In this document: positions 11,001 to 21,938 of the stretch, piece by piece
Layout: every line of letters begins with the position of its first letter
How positions within the stretch are numbered: the first letter of the stretch is position 1
Assembly: GCF_000219625.1 (NCBI RefSeq)
Contig: NC_018215.1
Coordinates: forward strand, 1,860,001 to 1,924,000
Length of the DNA stretch: 64,000 nt
Source of the DNA: Zymoseptoria tritici IPO323
Lineage: Eukaryota; Ascomycota; Dothideomycetes; Mycosphaerellales; Mycosphaerellaceae
Direction: 5' to 3'
The notes under the pieces: model-generated
Told to the model about the DNA's origin: nothing
Seen by the model: only the letters and a program-made list of their open reading frames with translations
Database searches by the model: none
Program-made: the position numbers and the translations under genes

Positions 11001-12764
11001 TCAGAAATCTTTGATGATGTCGTCAGCGTTGATGTTGACGACTTTCTGGACACTGTCATGGATGTGCTCTCAGCTGCCAATGAGCTCATGTTGGATCGTC
11101 TATCTCAGATATGTCAATCTGTCGCTGGGCAGTTCGTCAACGCCCGGAATGTATGCGGCTTGTTGAACGCCATCTCGCCCAGCTCTGTCAACGAGTTCAA
11201 GGATGCTGGTCTCGAATACCTGTGTCTCAATCTCGAAGCCATGCTGCAAGGCCACTTCCTCAACGAGCTGGACGAAGACCTTTCTGAAGAGCTCGACGAG
11301 GTTGTTCGAGCGAATCAGCTGGCTTGCATGCCGTTCGCGAAGAGTGGAAGAGCCGAGATGTTACTTCATGAGCGTCATCCTGAGCTCGCATCCATAATAG
11401 ACCGCAACAGGAAGACCAAAATCGATTCGGTGTCACTGCGATCCAAGTTCAACGACATGGCTACATTCGTCCCAGGCTCGCTTGGCGCAGAGCTTTCCGC
11501 ATCGCCCATGCAGCACAAGGCTCGTCGACGTTCTTCGCACAACACCAAGACGGATCTGGATAAGCCCTCACTGAAGGCTCGGGCCTCGACGAAGGACATG
11601 ATGTTTGATATGGACGAAGAGTATGAATTTCAGGCGTCGCCGCGAGAATCACCAGCCATCAGGCCTATGTCCAGTCCTAGAGGACTCGATCCGATGCAAC
11701 AGAGTACGCCGCCTGTGGAAGACACTTGGTATAGCTCACGCGGAAAGGTGCTCCCTTCGCCGAGGTTAGGTCCGCAGGCTTCGACGCCCAGCGGTGTCAC
11801 TCCACGGACGCCGCGTTCACCGGACATGGCCGGCATGACCTCGCCAAATACTGGAAAGCCATGGACACTTACACCCTTAGCTTCAAGGTCGTCCTCGGGC
11901 TTGAAGGACATCATGGCACAGACAGCGACCGGCCGAGAGTCATCTCTCACCCAAGGGCTGGCGGCAGCAAAAAGCGCATCTGACTATATTCCCGCTCCCT
12001 TCAGTCTTCCAGCGCCGAAGCTTTCGCAAATGTCGCAGAAAGATCGAAAACGAATGCAGCATCTCCAGCAGTCCGCCGTCGTGAGTCCAAAGCCAAGCAC
12101 AGAAAAGCCCGAGTCTTCACAGTTCTCCTGGCAATCAGTCTCTGCCCAGAAGAGACCAGGCTTGAAGGACGTCCTTGAGAGTGAGATGCTCAACGCAGCG
12201 GCAGTCAAAACACCTTCATCACGCTCAGCCAGCACTCCTCATCTCACCATGAGACAAACAGTAGCCAATCCAAACACAAAGCTCGCTGCCTCGCCGCAGC
12301 CGTCACCCGGTCCAGCTAAGCGTACCGCGTCGGAAGCTAAGTCACCACGTCCAGGTCCCGCAACACCATCCACCATCTCCTACTTCTCCAACAGCAAGCC
12401 CATACCTCAGTCGATCCGCCACGAACCTCTGCCGGAGCAGCTCTGGGGACTCAGCATGTCCGAGATCGTCGCCCAGCAGCTCGCCGAGAAGGACCTCATC
12501 AAAGAGGCCGCGGCCAAGCGAGACTTGCAAGAGATTCAAGCGGAGCAGGAATTTCAGGAGTGGTGGGAGAAGGAAAGTGCGAGAGTGCAGGAGGAAGAAC
12601 AGAGGGCGGCTGCGGGCCCGGCGAAGGGTGGAGCGAAGAAGGGCAAGAGTCGAGGTGGGAGAGGGCGGGGAGGCAAGGCGAGAGGTGGCGCGAAGGAGAA
12701 TGCCGCGGGTACTTCTGCTGCTATTGTGGATGGCGGTAGTAAGAGCGGTGCGAAGTCACGATAG
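8061..12764 (+). CDS. IBTK/Btb1-like ankyrin-RCC1-double BTB protein
   Basis: One intronless frame codes for 1567 residues from the ATG at 8061 (MSSSLWKAYYDDNVDAF); an upstream in-frame ATG at 7995 adds an unlikely 22 residues. Domains in order: ankyrin repeats (about 80-185, GLTLLHHAASLNSENAV and GWTALHRAFYFGNVSIA); RCC1 repeats (about 225-560, with QLYSFGSNN, YTCGHGKGGRLGTGD, HSWGNNGYGQLGYG); a first BTB/POZ (about 760-880, IPVHRFVLAGRSRVLRRGL); a second BTB/POZ (about 900-1060, VKLHSAIVCARCPFFQGLF); a long Ser/Pro-rich disordered region; and a coiled-coil plus KGK/RGG-type basic tail. The order is that of inhibitor of Bruton tyrosine kinase (IBTK) and fission yeast Btb1, proposed substrate adaptors of Cul3 ubiquitin ligases. 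Adaptor function is inferred. Two copies of a GLKDI/GLKDV motif occur in the disordered region. Confidence 0.9.
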   Translation: MSSSLWKAYYDDNVDAFRQLLETAANNARGLVSRGGPVQHIGQVVGSPVGYGSSPASAVRSRKPNTPGTPVGGAGYVLTKADVNWRDAAGLTLLHHAASLNSENAVGFASALIDHPYIDLSVVDSENGWTALHRAFYFGNVSIARLILERDAVRATGNVNQLIKVKDKEGLGPLDLFAATIKDRTLRPDSIGRSHAGSIGSDDDHPGDHADGDDTPSRIRFVELGGDQLYSFGSNNNNTLGLGDQDDRQFPERVNIRRPEHLVRRFYQEHLGRDHAKWSSYDAAYRPKSEDVHGMWIEDFPWMVRSRPIVIRDVYMSKLHSAVITTDPESNLYTCGHGKGGRLGTGDERTRFNYECIEGGSLAGKRVATVALGQNHTLALTEHGEIHSWGNNGYGQLGYGLPRTSADEEPIGLVPRQIFGPLKRETVIGIAASRVHSVAHTSSSLYVMGKNDGQLGIVDSDARSLEFQVTPRKVAASLFTSSISAVTAIDRATVCLLENHDVWVFANYGYAKVQFPLEGFSNYFLKQSFLVTTYDTAPNKIAKITAEGDSICALSSRGEVYTVSIGQRVENQSSASTTNPAKIRSAITQPQRIWSPKKSNMAARDVGLDVDGSIILTTDEGSVWKRTKRLKIKDASAIGTLEYKPSDYKFSRIPGLTRVLAVRASGHGAYAAVRHDCDVLKTQVIVEDSTLWKDMFPLLSLGRLLDGIAQPEDDEARHRFWQGSQKPSELARLKKAILGKADIDAELAMLFDQSYPSTSSTFDAVLATTTSEVRIPVHRFVLAGRSRVLRRGLRDLCQTSTFTIPDLAQCELDGDGRLVVTFTGMDILTILDLALYLYTDALVDFWHFTRTAPKVAYSYRQVRLELMKVASKLELARLEPAVRQMVEPRPCLNMDFEIAFNDPAFFYDGDITAELEDDQVKLHSAIVCARCPFFQGLFMGRAGGRWLAGRGDEEEVAVDLKHISAKTFNLVMRHIYYDAGSEIFDDVVSVDVDDFLDTVMDVLSAANELMLDRLSQICQSVAGQFVNARNVCGLLNAISPSSVNEFKDAGLEYLCLNLEAMLQGHFLNELDEDLSEELDEVVRANQLACMPFAKSGRAEMLLHERHPELASIIDRNRKTKIDSVSLRSKFNDMATFVPGSLGAELSASPMQHKARRRSSHNTKTDLDKPSLKARASTKDMMFDMDEEYEFQASPRESPAIRPMSSPRGLDPMQQSTPPVEDTWYSSRGKVLPSPRLGPQASTPSGVTPRTPRSPDMAGMTSPNTGKPWTLTPLASRSSSGLKDIMAQTATGRESSLTQGLAAAKSASDYIPAPFSLPAPKLSQMSQKDRKRMQHLQQSAVVSPKPSTEKPESSQFSWQSVSAQKRPGLKDVLESEMLNAAAVKTPSSRSASTPHLTMRQTVANPNTKLAASPQPSPGPAKRTASEAKSPRPGPATPSTISYFSNSKPIPQSIRHEPLPEQLWGLSMSEIVAQQLAEKDLIKEAAAKRDLQEIQAEQEFQEWWEKESARVQEEEQRAAAGPAKGGAKKGKSRGGRGRGGKARGGAKENAAGTSAAIVDGGSKSGAKSR

Positions 12765-12943
12765 ATGCGGAGCCAGACCGCACTGTACGCTATAGATTCA
12801 AATGTATACAGCTTTGGAATATTGAAGTAGACGCAGGAATATTGGAAACACTTTTCGATCCAGACGATGGCATGATGAAAACAAGGAGCTGCCTCTGTCC
12901 TGCTGTTGCAATGGATGGAGAAGAGCATGGAGTCCGCCGTGGG

Positions 12944-14281
12944 TTACACCGACATTCCCTGCTTCTGCATCTCCCTCTTGATCTCCTTGACCAGCTCCAC
13001 CGCAGTAGGTCGATCATCCGGATCTCGAGCCATACAGCAGGAGATAACGTTATTGAGCGCGAACGTGAATCGACTACCGCAAGGCCTCTCTTCCTCCACG
13101 AGCCCTTGATTCGGCGCACTCAACAGCCGACACATAGCCTGCACCACAGCACCCGCCTGCCACACATCCGTGTATGTTCCCAACGACGAGCCGAGACTGC
13201 GAGCGCCGTATGGGCTCCTCTCGTTCTCGGGCGGCAGCCATTCAGGGGTGTACACCTGCTCAAGGATACCCGAGTCGATGTCTTCCTCCCTCACTGCGCA
13301 GCCGAAGTCGCCGAGTACCACGCGTGGGTAGGCGTTGGTCCGGCCTGTAGATGTGAGGAAGATGTTGGAAGGTTTGACGTCGAGGTGACAGATGGGTTCC
13401 CATCGTCGTGGACTGGTCGTGGAGTGCATAGCGTCCATGGTACCATAATGGCAAGCACACAAAGCCGCCGTGACGCCAGCGAAGATGTGCCACGCGAAGG
13501 GCTCGGGTGTGATTTTTCGTTCTTCGATGTAGCGTTCGATGAAGTCCTTGACTGTGCCGCTGTTGCAGTATTCGAGGACTAAGCTGCAGTAGGGTGGAGA
13601 GATAGAGGGAGCGAAGGCTTCGATCACGTCGACGATGTGGGTGCATGAACCTGCTTTGCGGATCTCGTAGAGGGCGGATTGTTCGGACGCTACGCGGGCG
13701 CAGTCGGTTTCGTCGCGCATTCGGAGGCGCTTTTCGACGTAAAGCTCGCGGGTTGATCGATGCTCGAGGAGGAAGATGCCGGCGTTCATGCCGCCAGCCA
13801 CCGGTACACCTGGTCTGCTTTCGAGCGGCTTGATGATGTCGTACTCTGAGTGAGGCGTGATGAGCCGAGATCTGCGCGCATCTGCTGGTGGTGTTCCTTC
13901 CTTGTGGTATTTGTTTCGTCGCGCATCTTGTGTTCGTGGTGCGTCGTCGGAATGTCGAGGGAAGTTCTTCTCTGCTGGAGACAACGGAATCCATGATGCT
14001 TGCTGGCTTTTGAAACCTGCAGGTGCCTGCTGATCTCTGGCACGAGCGCTAGGATCGTTCAGATGATATCTGCGAGAGTCGAAGTAGGATCTGGGCTGTG
14101 AATTGTAGCTACTGCGCGTGGACTCGTGGCGTGCATCCTGCTGATCTCCCTGTGGACGATGTGATGGTTCAGTGCGACGCTCTCGATCGAAGGTGCGCAC
14201 ATCCTGCTCGCGAGGAGGTAGGTACTCGTGAGAGTGACCATTGGATCGATGCTTTCTGCCTTGCCAGTCGTAAGAAGTCAT
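12944..14281 (-). CDS. Protein kinase with disordered N-terminus
   Basis: A single exon codes for 445 residues from the ATG at 14281 (MTSYDWQGRK); an in-frame ATG at 14380 would add 33 His-rich residues. The N-terminal ~150 residues are basic and disordered. The kinase domain follows, with ATP-binding Lys in ELYVEKRLRM, catalytic loop HLDVKPSNIFL, DFG in VLGDFGCA, an APE equivalent in EWLPPE, and the final helix with ARDPDDRPTAVELVKEI. The glycine loop is weak (GGMNAGIFLLEH). The HLD in place of HRD keeps the catalytic Asp. The overall look is NEK/NIMA-like or a fungal-specific serine/threonine kinase; the subfamily cannot be fixed by eye. It converges with the IBTK-like gene, about 180 bp between stops. 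Confidence 0.85.
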   Translation of the reverse strand: MTSYDWQGRKHRSNGHSHEYLPPREQDVRTFDRERRTEPSHRPQGDQQDARHESTRSSYNSQPRSYFDSRRYHLNDPSARARDQQAPAGFKSQQASWIPLSPAEKNFPRHSDDAPRTQDARRNKYHKEGTPPADARRSRLITPHSEYDIIKPLESRPGVPVAGGMNAGIFLLEHRSTRELYVEKRLRMRDETDCARVASEQSALYEIRKAGSCTHIVDVIEAFAPSISPPYCSLVLEYCNSGTVKDFIERYIEERKITPEPFAWHIFAGVTAALCACHYGTMDAMHSTTSPRRWEPICHLDVKPSNIFLTSTGRTNAYPRVVLGDFGCAVREEDIDSGILEQVYTPEWLPPENERSPYGARSLGSSLGTYTDVWQAGAVVQAMCRLLSAPNQGLVEEERPCGSRFTFALNNVISCCMARDPDDRPTAVELVKEIKREMQKQGMSV

Positions 14282-15172
14282 CTCGAGATAACAGTGCTGG
14301 GAGATGTCTTGAGCAAGATGTCGATGATGAAGGTGATGTGGCTTAGAATTGGACGGTGCCGTGACTTTGATTGCTAGCATTTACTTCGCATTGTCGTTGG
14401 AAAGGTTTTCGTCAGCAATTTGACATGAGGTGAATGAGCTCGTGACAGTCCACGGATCTGGAAGTGAGGTGAATGAGCGATGATCAGCAGACATGTCAAC
14501 TTGTGGCCAATGGGAAGGACAGTTCCATTGACAGTACATGGTCGCGAGTCCTGGATACTGATCGAGCAGACATAATGCCATGTCTGCCTCGTTTCTGCCA
14601 GCATGTCGCTTGGGTCATGATGAGGATATTGAGCATTGCGAGGGGCCTTCGATCACGGAGGAATCCGCTCACAGCCCATTGTTCTGTGGACCTTGCGCTG
14701 CCAGCTCCATAGACCAAACTTGAACAACAGCATGCAAGTGAATGGAGGAAATGTGGAGTGGAGAACGGGAGGACCATGTATGCGAAGGTGAAGATGCCTT
14801 TCCATGCCTGACGCTAGCCTGATTGGGATGCGAGCAGATGCCCAAAGCTCTTCCCTTGGCCAAGACTCCGGCTCTCCTTCCAGCTCAAACATCGCCGCTG
14901 CTGAGCACTCAATCCCCCATACGACTGCCGGCAGCTTCTTAATTCCATCAAACACGAGACGCACAACACCGCGATTTTCAACGCCACCATCACCGCCGTC
15001 ATTACCTGCCCACGATATTGCATCGACGCCGCGCCACCCAATACTAGCCCTCAAGTACCAGCTTGAACCCCCGAGACACTTCCGTGGACCAGCCCCAAAC
15101 TTTCTATACCTTTCACATGGCTGTTGGTCCACCCTAGCCTTCACCCGCATCTCACACGTCGGTAGACTGACG

Positions 15173-17404
15173 ATGGCATCGCAGCAACCACCTTCGCAGC
15201 CGCGCGCCTACTCGCAAGCATATCTGCCAAACGGTGGCCCACAGCCCGGCGGTCCCGTACCTGGAGCCCGACCACTTGATCCAAACCAGGGTCGAGTGCA
15301 GCAGGTCGGCCACGCAAGAGTGCTGTGCGTTGCAGATGTTCGAGGTAAGACGAGACATATCGTACGATGGGCTTCTTGGTCGACCCACCACTGACACGTG
15401 TCAGGCAATCTTCGACAACTCAATGACCTCGCGCGCAACGCAAAAGCCGACTACATCATCCACACTGGCGACTTTGGATTCTACGACGACACTTCCCTTG
15501 AACGTATCGCCGAGAAGTAGGTGGAACGCAGCGAGGTGACTGGCATGACAAGAGTGGGAAGACTGACAGCACCTCACAGGACCCTCAAGCATGTCGCTCA
15601 ATACTCACCACTCCTCGCCGAGCCACTCAAAGCAGACATCGCGCATACTGGACCACAGCAATCGATAAAGGAGCGTTTCCAGCGCGAGCGTCTTCCACTC
15701 TCCGAGCTCCCGCAATTCCTGAACAAGACCTATCGCCTCGATGTCCCTGTCTTCACCGTGTGGGGTGCTTGTGAGGATGTTTCGGTACTAGAAAAGCTGC
15801 GTTCCGGGGAGTACAAGATTGACAACCTGCACGTCATCGATGAGTCGCATTCGCGACTGCTCGATGTTGGAGGAGTGAAGCTTCGTTTGTTGGGTCTGGG
15901 CGGCGCGGTGGTCATGCACAAGCTCTTCGACAATGGCGAGGGCCGGACAACAATCGCTGGTGGTCAGGGCACCATGTGGACCACTCTCTTGCAGATGGGC
16001 GAGCTCATTGACACTGCGAACCGCGTGTATGACCCGACTGAGACCCGCGTGCTTGTTACTCATGCATCGCCTGCTCGTGAGGGTCTCCTGAATCAGCTCT
16101 CCGTCACCTTGAAGGCCGATTTCTCGATCTCCGCAGGACTTCACTTCCGCTACGGCAGCTCATACAACGAGTTTTCGGTCAACCCCTCGCTCGATCACTA
16201 TCGGGGCAAGCTCTCGGCGTCCAAGGCATCCTTCACTGATGTGTGGGAGACGGTCAAGCACGAGGTGGAACCGGCAGTGTCCGAAAACGAGGCACAAAAC
16301 AAGCTCCTCCAGTTCGCACTCGAGCTTGTTGGCAAGATGCCTTCGGTGGCGAACGGAGGTAATCCATTTGGCGGCGGTCCTCAAAACGGCGCTGTCGATG
16401 AGTCTGCGTTCAAGAACATGTGGAACTTCAACCTTGCGGATGCGGCGTTTGGATGGCTTGTTCTCGATATCGACCAAGGTCGAATTGGAACAGAGATGCG
16501 CGCGCAAGGCTTCAACTTCTCGCACCGTGGTAGCAAAGTGCCCCAGAGACCGCAAGGTATTCCACACGCGCCGGCGAATGCTAGCATGGCACCGACTGGT
16601 GGCAACTTGCCCAACTCTGGCCCGCAGCAAGCAGGGCCAGCCGGACAGCAACAGGCTCGACCTCTGCAGCAACCTCATCCACAGACACAATTACCACCAA
16701 CGAACCAACAACAGCAGCCGCCGAAGCCCGCCGGCACACCGCAAGGCACGCAAGCGACCAACGGAACAGCTGGGCCAGTCGCTAACTTGCAAGCGACCAA
16801 TGGCAATGGTGCAGCATCGGCAGCCAAGTCTGACGCACCTGCGCAGACTCGTCAAGTGAGCTCGCAACAATCTCCACAGCAGCCACAAGAGCCTTCCAAG
16901 GGCATCTTCATCATGAATGTTCCTACTTTGAACAGCACCGAGGAGGCCAAGGCTCAGATCTTCTCCGCAGAGGATGTCGAGAAGATCTCCAGCTTGGAGA
17001 AGGCCGGACCCGGTCGCTTCGTTGCGCATTTCGCCTCGAGCGAGATCATGCAGGAAGTTCTCAAGCGTAACCCTAGCAAGGAAGCCAGCGAGCACTTCAA
17101 GGGCATTAGGATGTCACAATACCGTCCATCGAACCGGGGCACCTACGGAGGCGCTGGTGGCTGGGCCAGCGGCCGAGGAGGTACCACCCAACGTGGCGGA
17201 GGTGAAGGCAGAGGCGGCTACCAGTCCACGGGAGGAGCGACTACTGGCAGCGACAGCGAATCTGGTCGGGGTGGACGCGGCCGTGGAGGTCGAGGAGGCT
17301 TCGGAAGCGAGCGAGGCCGTGGACGTGGCCGTGGAGGTCGAGGCGGCGAGAGAGGTGGAAAAGCAGAAGGTGCACCAGCGCCTGCCACCGGGGGCGACTC
17401 GTGA
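15173..17404 (+). CDS. DUF2433-type metallophosphoesterase-like protein with RGG tail
   Basis: Three exons (15173-15344, 15405-15516, 15580-17404; introns 60 and 63 nt) give 702 residues. Residues about 45-290 resemble the calcineurin-like phosphoesterase fold: VLCVADVRGN, IIHTGDFGFYDD, PVFTVWGACEDV and VLVTHASPAREG stand where that fold usually has DxH, GDxxD, GNH and a late histidine motif. A Gln/Pro/Ala-rich linker (about 430-530) is followed by a small domain starting GIFIMNVPTLNSTEEAKAQ, and a long RGG/GRG tail typical of RNA binding. This architecture matches the fungal DUF2433 family, which has no firm biochemical role that I know of. Some metal ligands look replaced (DxR for DxH, GACED for GNHE), so activity is doubtful. 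Confidence 0.8.
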
Positions 17405-18036
17405 GGAAACGTGACTACGAGTCGGCCAGAGAAGGTCCAGCGCTTCTGACCTCCCTCTGCGATCGTGGGACCATGACGCCTCGGCATTGCGTTGATATAC
17501 CAGCCTGTTGCATTGCAGCGAGCTTTAGCCAGTTTCCACTGTTACGATAGGTAGGTTGGACGTGGCAGATGAGGTTGGAAGGCGCTAGCTAAGGCTTGTG
17601 TATGGTTGTTTCAGTCAGAGCACTACGAGCGTTATGTAGAGATGGAGTACAAAACGATCAGAACGTGGAATCAATCTGTGTCCGTTACCTGGTTCATACT
17701 ATCGAGCTCAAAGCTGGCTGCGCCACGCCAAGGAAGTGGCTGTTTGCTGGCAGATGACGCAGACCAACGATCGTGCCTAAGGTAGCTACCACAGGTACCT
17801 CTCCGCGCCTACCTTACACGTTCTTCATACCATACCGATCACCAGCTGCTTTCTGTGAGCTTCCGACAGCATCACATTCCCATTTCGCAAGCAATAAGAG
17901 CTCCCGCACTGCAAACTGCCACGAATCGAAGCGTCAGACCACCGGAACCAATCTCACATGCTCCGCATAGCGTACACAGAGACCACTCAACGGAGTTGAG
18001 GAAGCTACGTGAAGATCAGGAGGCGTCGAGGGCAAA
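17405..18036. other. Intergenic interval between DUF2433-type gene and NPC1
   Basis: This 0.6-kb interval shows no gene. It should contain the 3' end of the upstream transcript and the promoter and leader of NPC1, both on the plus strand. Confidence 0.6.
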
Positions 18037-21000
18037 ATGAGGACTGGCAGCGTGACAGGTTGGCTGCTGTCGGGACTAGCAGTCATCTCCCCTCTCACAG
18101 CCGCAGCGGCATCTCCGGACTTGACGACGAAACACGAAGCAGGACGATGTGCGATACGAGGAAACTGTGGCAAACAAGGTTTCTTTGGCAAGCAGCTACC
18201 GTGTCCGGATAACTATCTGGCAGAGGAGCCTTCAGAAGATGTGAGGAAACAGCTCGTCTCGATTTGTGGCGAGGAGTGGTCGGATACCAAAGTCTGCTGT
18301 AAGGCGGAACAGCTGGATGCGCTGGAGAGCAACCTCAAGACGGCGAATCGGCTCATATCATCATGTGGAGCATGTAAGAAGAACTTCTACGACCTCTTCT
18401 GCACATTCACTTGCTCGCCGGATCAGTCGTTGTTCGTTAACATCACCCAAACGGAGCCGAAGGATGACAAGTTCATGGTTACTGAGCTCGATCAGCTTGT
18501 GAGCGATGACTTCGGTGCTGGGTTCTACAGCAGCTGTAAAGATGTGACTTTTGGAGCTACTGGGAGCAAGGTCATGGACTTCTTTGGCGGATCGAAGAAC
18601 TACACCGATCTGTTGACGTTCTTGGGAAAGAAGTCACCATTCGGCAGCCCCTTTCAGATCAACTTTCCTCGCCCAAGCGAAGGCTTCCCGAATATGGAGA
18701 CTGTCCTGAAGGATCCAAAGCCTTGCAATAGCACGGAAGAGATATATCGCTGCGCATGCGTGGATTGCGAAGGATCATGCCCAGCTCTGCCGGCCATTCA
18801 CGAAGCCGAGCAGTGCCACGTTGGACTGCTGCCTTGCCTCAGCTTCGCGATCGTCATAGTCTACTCCACGATCATCGCTTTGTTGGTGCTCGCTGTCACT
18901 GGCCATGTCGCCGCAGCCAAACGCCGTCAGAGCAAGAACGAGCGTCTCCAGCTCTTGCAGGACGCTTCTCCGAGTGACGATGAGGATGAAGGCGATGTTG
19001 GATACAACGGCAACATGCTGGATCGACCAACGAAGCAATACGTTGTCAACACCTTCGTCGATCGCATGTTCAGCAGGCTTGGACGCACTTGCTCTAACTT
19101 CCCTGCCATCACTATCTCCAGCTCTGTTCTCGTTGTGGCTCTTCTCAGTCTTGGTTGGATTCGGTTCGCCTTGGAGACCGATCCAGTCAAGCTATGGGTC
19201 TCGCCAGACTCAGATGCGGCGAGAGAGAAGGAGTTCTTCGACACCAACTTCGGTCCATTCTTCCGTGCCGAGCAAGCATTCCTCGTGAATGATACTGCTA
19301 GCAAGCTTGGTCACTCACCTGTCCTCAGCTACGATACCCTTTCTTGGTGGTTCGACGTCGAGCGCAGAGTCAGCGTGCAGAAGAGTCTTGAACATGGATA
19401 TACTCTAAAGGACGTCTGCTACAACCCGACAGGGGAGGCATGTATTGTTCAGTCCGTCTCAGGCTACTACGCCTCGGAAAGCTTTCAGAAAGACACTTGG
19501 GAGGAGCACCTTCGCACTTGCACGGAGACCAATACCGACCAGACTTGCCTCCCTGCATTCAAGCAGCCTCTTCCTGTGGAGCGCCTGCTAGGGGGTTTTG
19601 ATAGAGCCAACCAATCCGCTCTGCAAGCATCGGCTCTCATCACTACCTGGGTGGTCACGAACTACAACCCCGGCGAACCTGGCCTTGCAAAGGCCGAAGA
19701 ATGGGAAGAGAGCTTCAAGCGCCTGCTTCTAGATGTTCAAGATGAAGCAGCCGAGCGAGGACTCCGGTTGAGCTTCAACGCTGAAATCAGTTTGGAGCAG
19801 GAGCTGAACAAGAACACGAACACCGACGCTAAGATTGTGGTCATCAGCTACATCGTCATGTTCATCTATGCCTCGCTGGCACTCGGAAGCACCACGATCA
19901 CCCTCGGCACCGTCCTGCGTAACCCTATGGGAGCGCTGGTTCAGAGCAAATTCATGCTGGGCATTGTCGGCATCTTGATCGTGTTGATGTCTGTGGCTGC
20001 ATCCGTCGGATTATTCGCAGCCGTAGGCGTCAAGGCCACGCTGATCATTGCGGAGGTCATCCCATTCCTGGTATTGGCTGTCGGCGTCGACAACATCTTC
20101 CTCATCGTGCACGAGTTCGAGCGCGTGAACGTCAGCCACGCTGATGAGGACGTCTCTGAACGTGTGGCTCGCGCGTTGGGCCGCATGGGACCTTCCATCC
20201 TCCTCTCGGCGAGCACAGAGACCGTAGCATTTGCGTTGGGAGCGGCAGTCGGCATGCCTGCCGTGCGCAACTTCGCTGCTTATGCTGCGGGCGCTGTGTT
20301 CATAAACGCTGTGCTACAGGTCACCATGTTTGTGTCCATTCTCGCATTGAACCAGCGACGTGTCGAAGACGGCCGACTAGACTGTGTTCCCTGCGTCAAA
20401 GTGCGCAATGGACAGTCACACCACATGCAGAATGGCTATGGTGGCGCACCTTTCAGCGGAGTCGACGAAGAAGGCGTCCTGGCGAGGTTTATTCGCAAGC
20501 ACTACGCTCCCGCTATTCTCGAGAAGAAAGCAAAAGTTGCCATCATTACAGTCTTCCTAGGACTGTTTGCGGCTGGCATCTCACTATTGCCGATCGTGGA
20601 ACTGGGTCTGGACCAGCGCATCGCTATTCCTTCTGACAGCTACCTGATCAATTACTTCAACGACCTCGATGCTTACTTCGGCTCGGGCGCGCCCGTCTAC
20701 TTCGTTGTCAAGAACGCCAACATCACAGCCCGGCCGCATCAGCAAGAACTGTGTGCTCGCTTCACAACATGCCACACATTCTCCCTGGCGAACATCCTCG
20801 AGCAAGAGCGCAAGAGACCTGAGTACAGCTACATTGGCGAAGGCACCGCGAGCTGGGTCGATGACTTCTTCCAGTGGCTCGACCCGGAGAGCAACGAGCA
20901 GTGCTGTGTTGACGGCAGCAAAGCGTGCTTCGCGGATCGTGACCCACCGTGGAACCGTACTCTGTACGGCATGCCCGAAGGACAAGAGTTCATCGACTAC

Positions 21001-21938
21001 GCTCAACGCTGGCTGAAGAGTCCCACCGATGAAGATTGTCCGTTCGGTGGTAAGGCTCCATACGCGGATGCCGTTGTGTTGAACCCGAAGGGCACGACTG
21101 TCCAAGCCAGTCATTTCAGAACAGCACATACTCCCTTGAACAGTCAAGCCGACTTCATCAACGCCTACGCCGCTGCCCGCCGCATCGCCAAGGATATCAG
21201 CGATCACAACGACGGCATTGAGGTCTTTCCCTACAGCAAGTTCTACATTTTCTTCGACCAGTACGCCTCCATCGCTCGTCTCGCCACGGGTCTCGTCGGC
21301 GCAGCTTTGGCGTTCATCCTCGTCATCTCAAGCATCCTGCTCGGATCTCTCGCCACCGGAATCGTGGTCACCGTCACCGTGATCATGATCGTTGTCGACA
21401 TCGTCGGAACTATGGCTCTCGTCGGCGTGTCTCTCAACGCCGTCAGTCTGGTCAACATCGTCATTTGCGTCGGCATCGGCGTCGAGTTCTGCGCGCATAT
21501 CGCCCGCGCGTTCACTGTGCCTTCACCCTCCATTCTGGAGCGTGCGCATGGCAAGTTCCGCGGCAAGGACGCTCGCGCTTGGGCGGCATTGGTCAATGTG
21601 GGTGGGAGTGTCTTCAGCGGTATCACGATTACGAAGCTGTTGGGTGTGTTTGTGCTTGCGTTCACGCGGAGTAAGATCTTTGAAATTTATTACTTCCGGG
21701 TGTGGTTGTCGCTGGTACTGTGGGCGGCACTGCATGCCTTGGTTTTCTTGCCGGTCGCTTTGAGTATCTTCGGCGGTAGAGGTGAGTGGTGATGGCGTGG
21801 CGCTGGTTTTAATTGATGCTGACCCTTCCTGCAGGCTACGTGGATCCGGACAATGATGGTGGTCTTGAACAGGACTTGGCAAGTCGTCGTTACAGAGCGC
21901 TTTTGCCTGATGATGAGTATGACAGCGAAGAATACTAG
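18037..21938 (+). CDS. NCR1: NPC1/Ncr1 sterol transporter
   Basis: Two exons (18037-21781, 21835-21938; intron 53 nt, GTGAGT donor, CTGAC branch, GCAG acceptor) code for 1282 residues, typical for fungal Niemann-Pick C1 proteins. An N-terminal signal peptide (GWLLSGLAVISPLTAAAAS) precedes the cysteine-rich sterol-binding domain (CAIRGNCGKQGFFGKQLPCPDN, CTFTCSPDQSLFVN). A first membrane helix lies near residue 270. The sterol-sensing domain lies at about 610-780 (VIPFLVLAVGVDNIFLIVHE), followed by a second lumenal domain and a C-terminal bundle of five helices (VSLVNIVICVGIGVEFCAHIAR). NPC1 exports sterols from the vacuole/lysosome lumen. The last exon adds an acidic cytosolic tail ending in DDEYDSEEY. 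The predicted stop without splicing would remove this tail. Confidence 0.95.

Noticed and set aside
12842..13582. 246-codon plus-strand frame antisense to the kinase gene
   Set aside because: The kinase motifs on the minus strand explain the sequence; this is a shadow frame.
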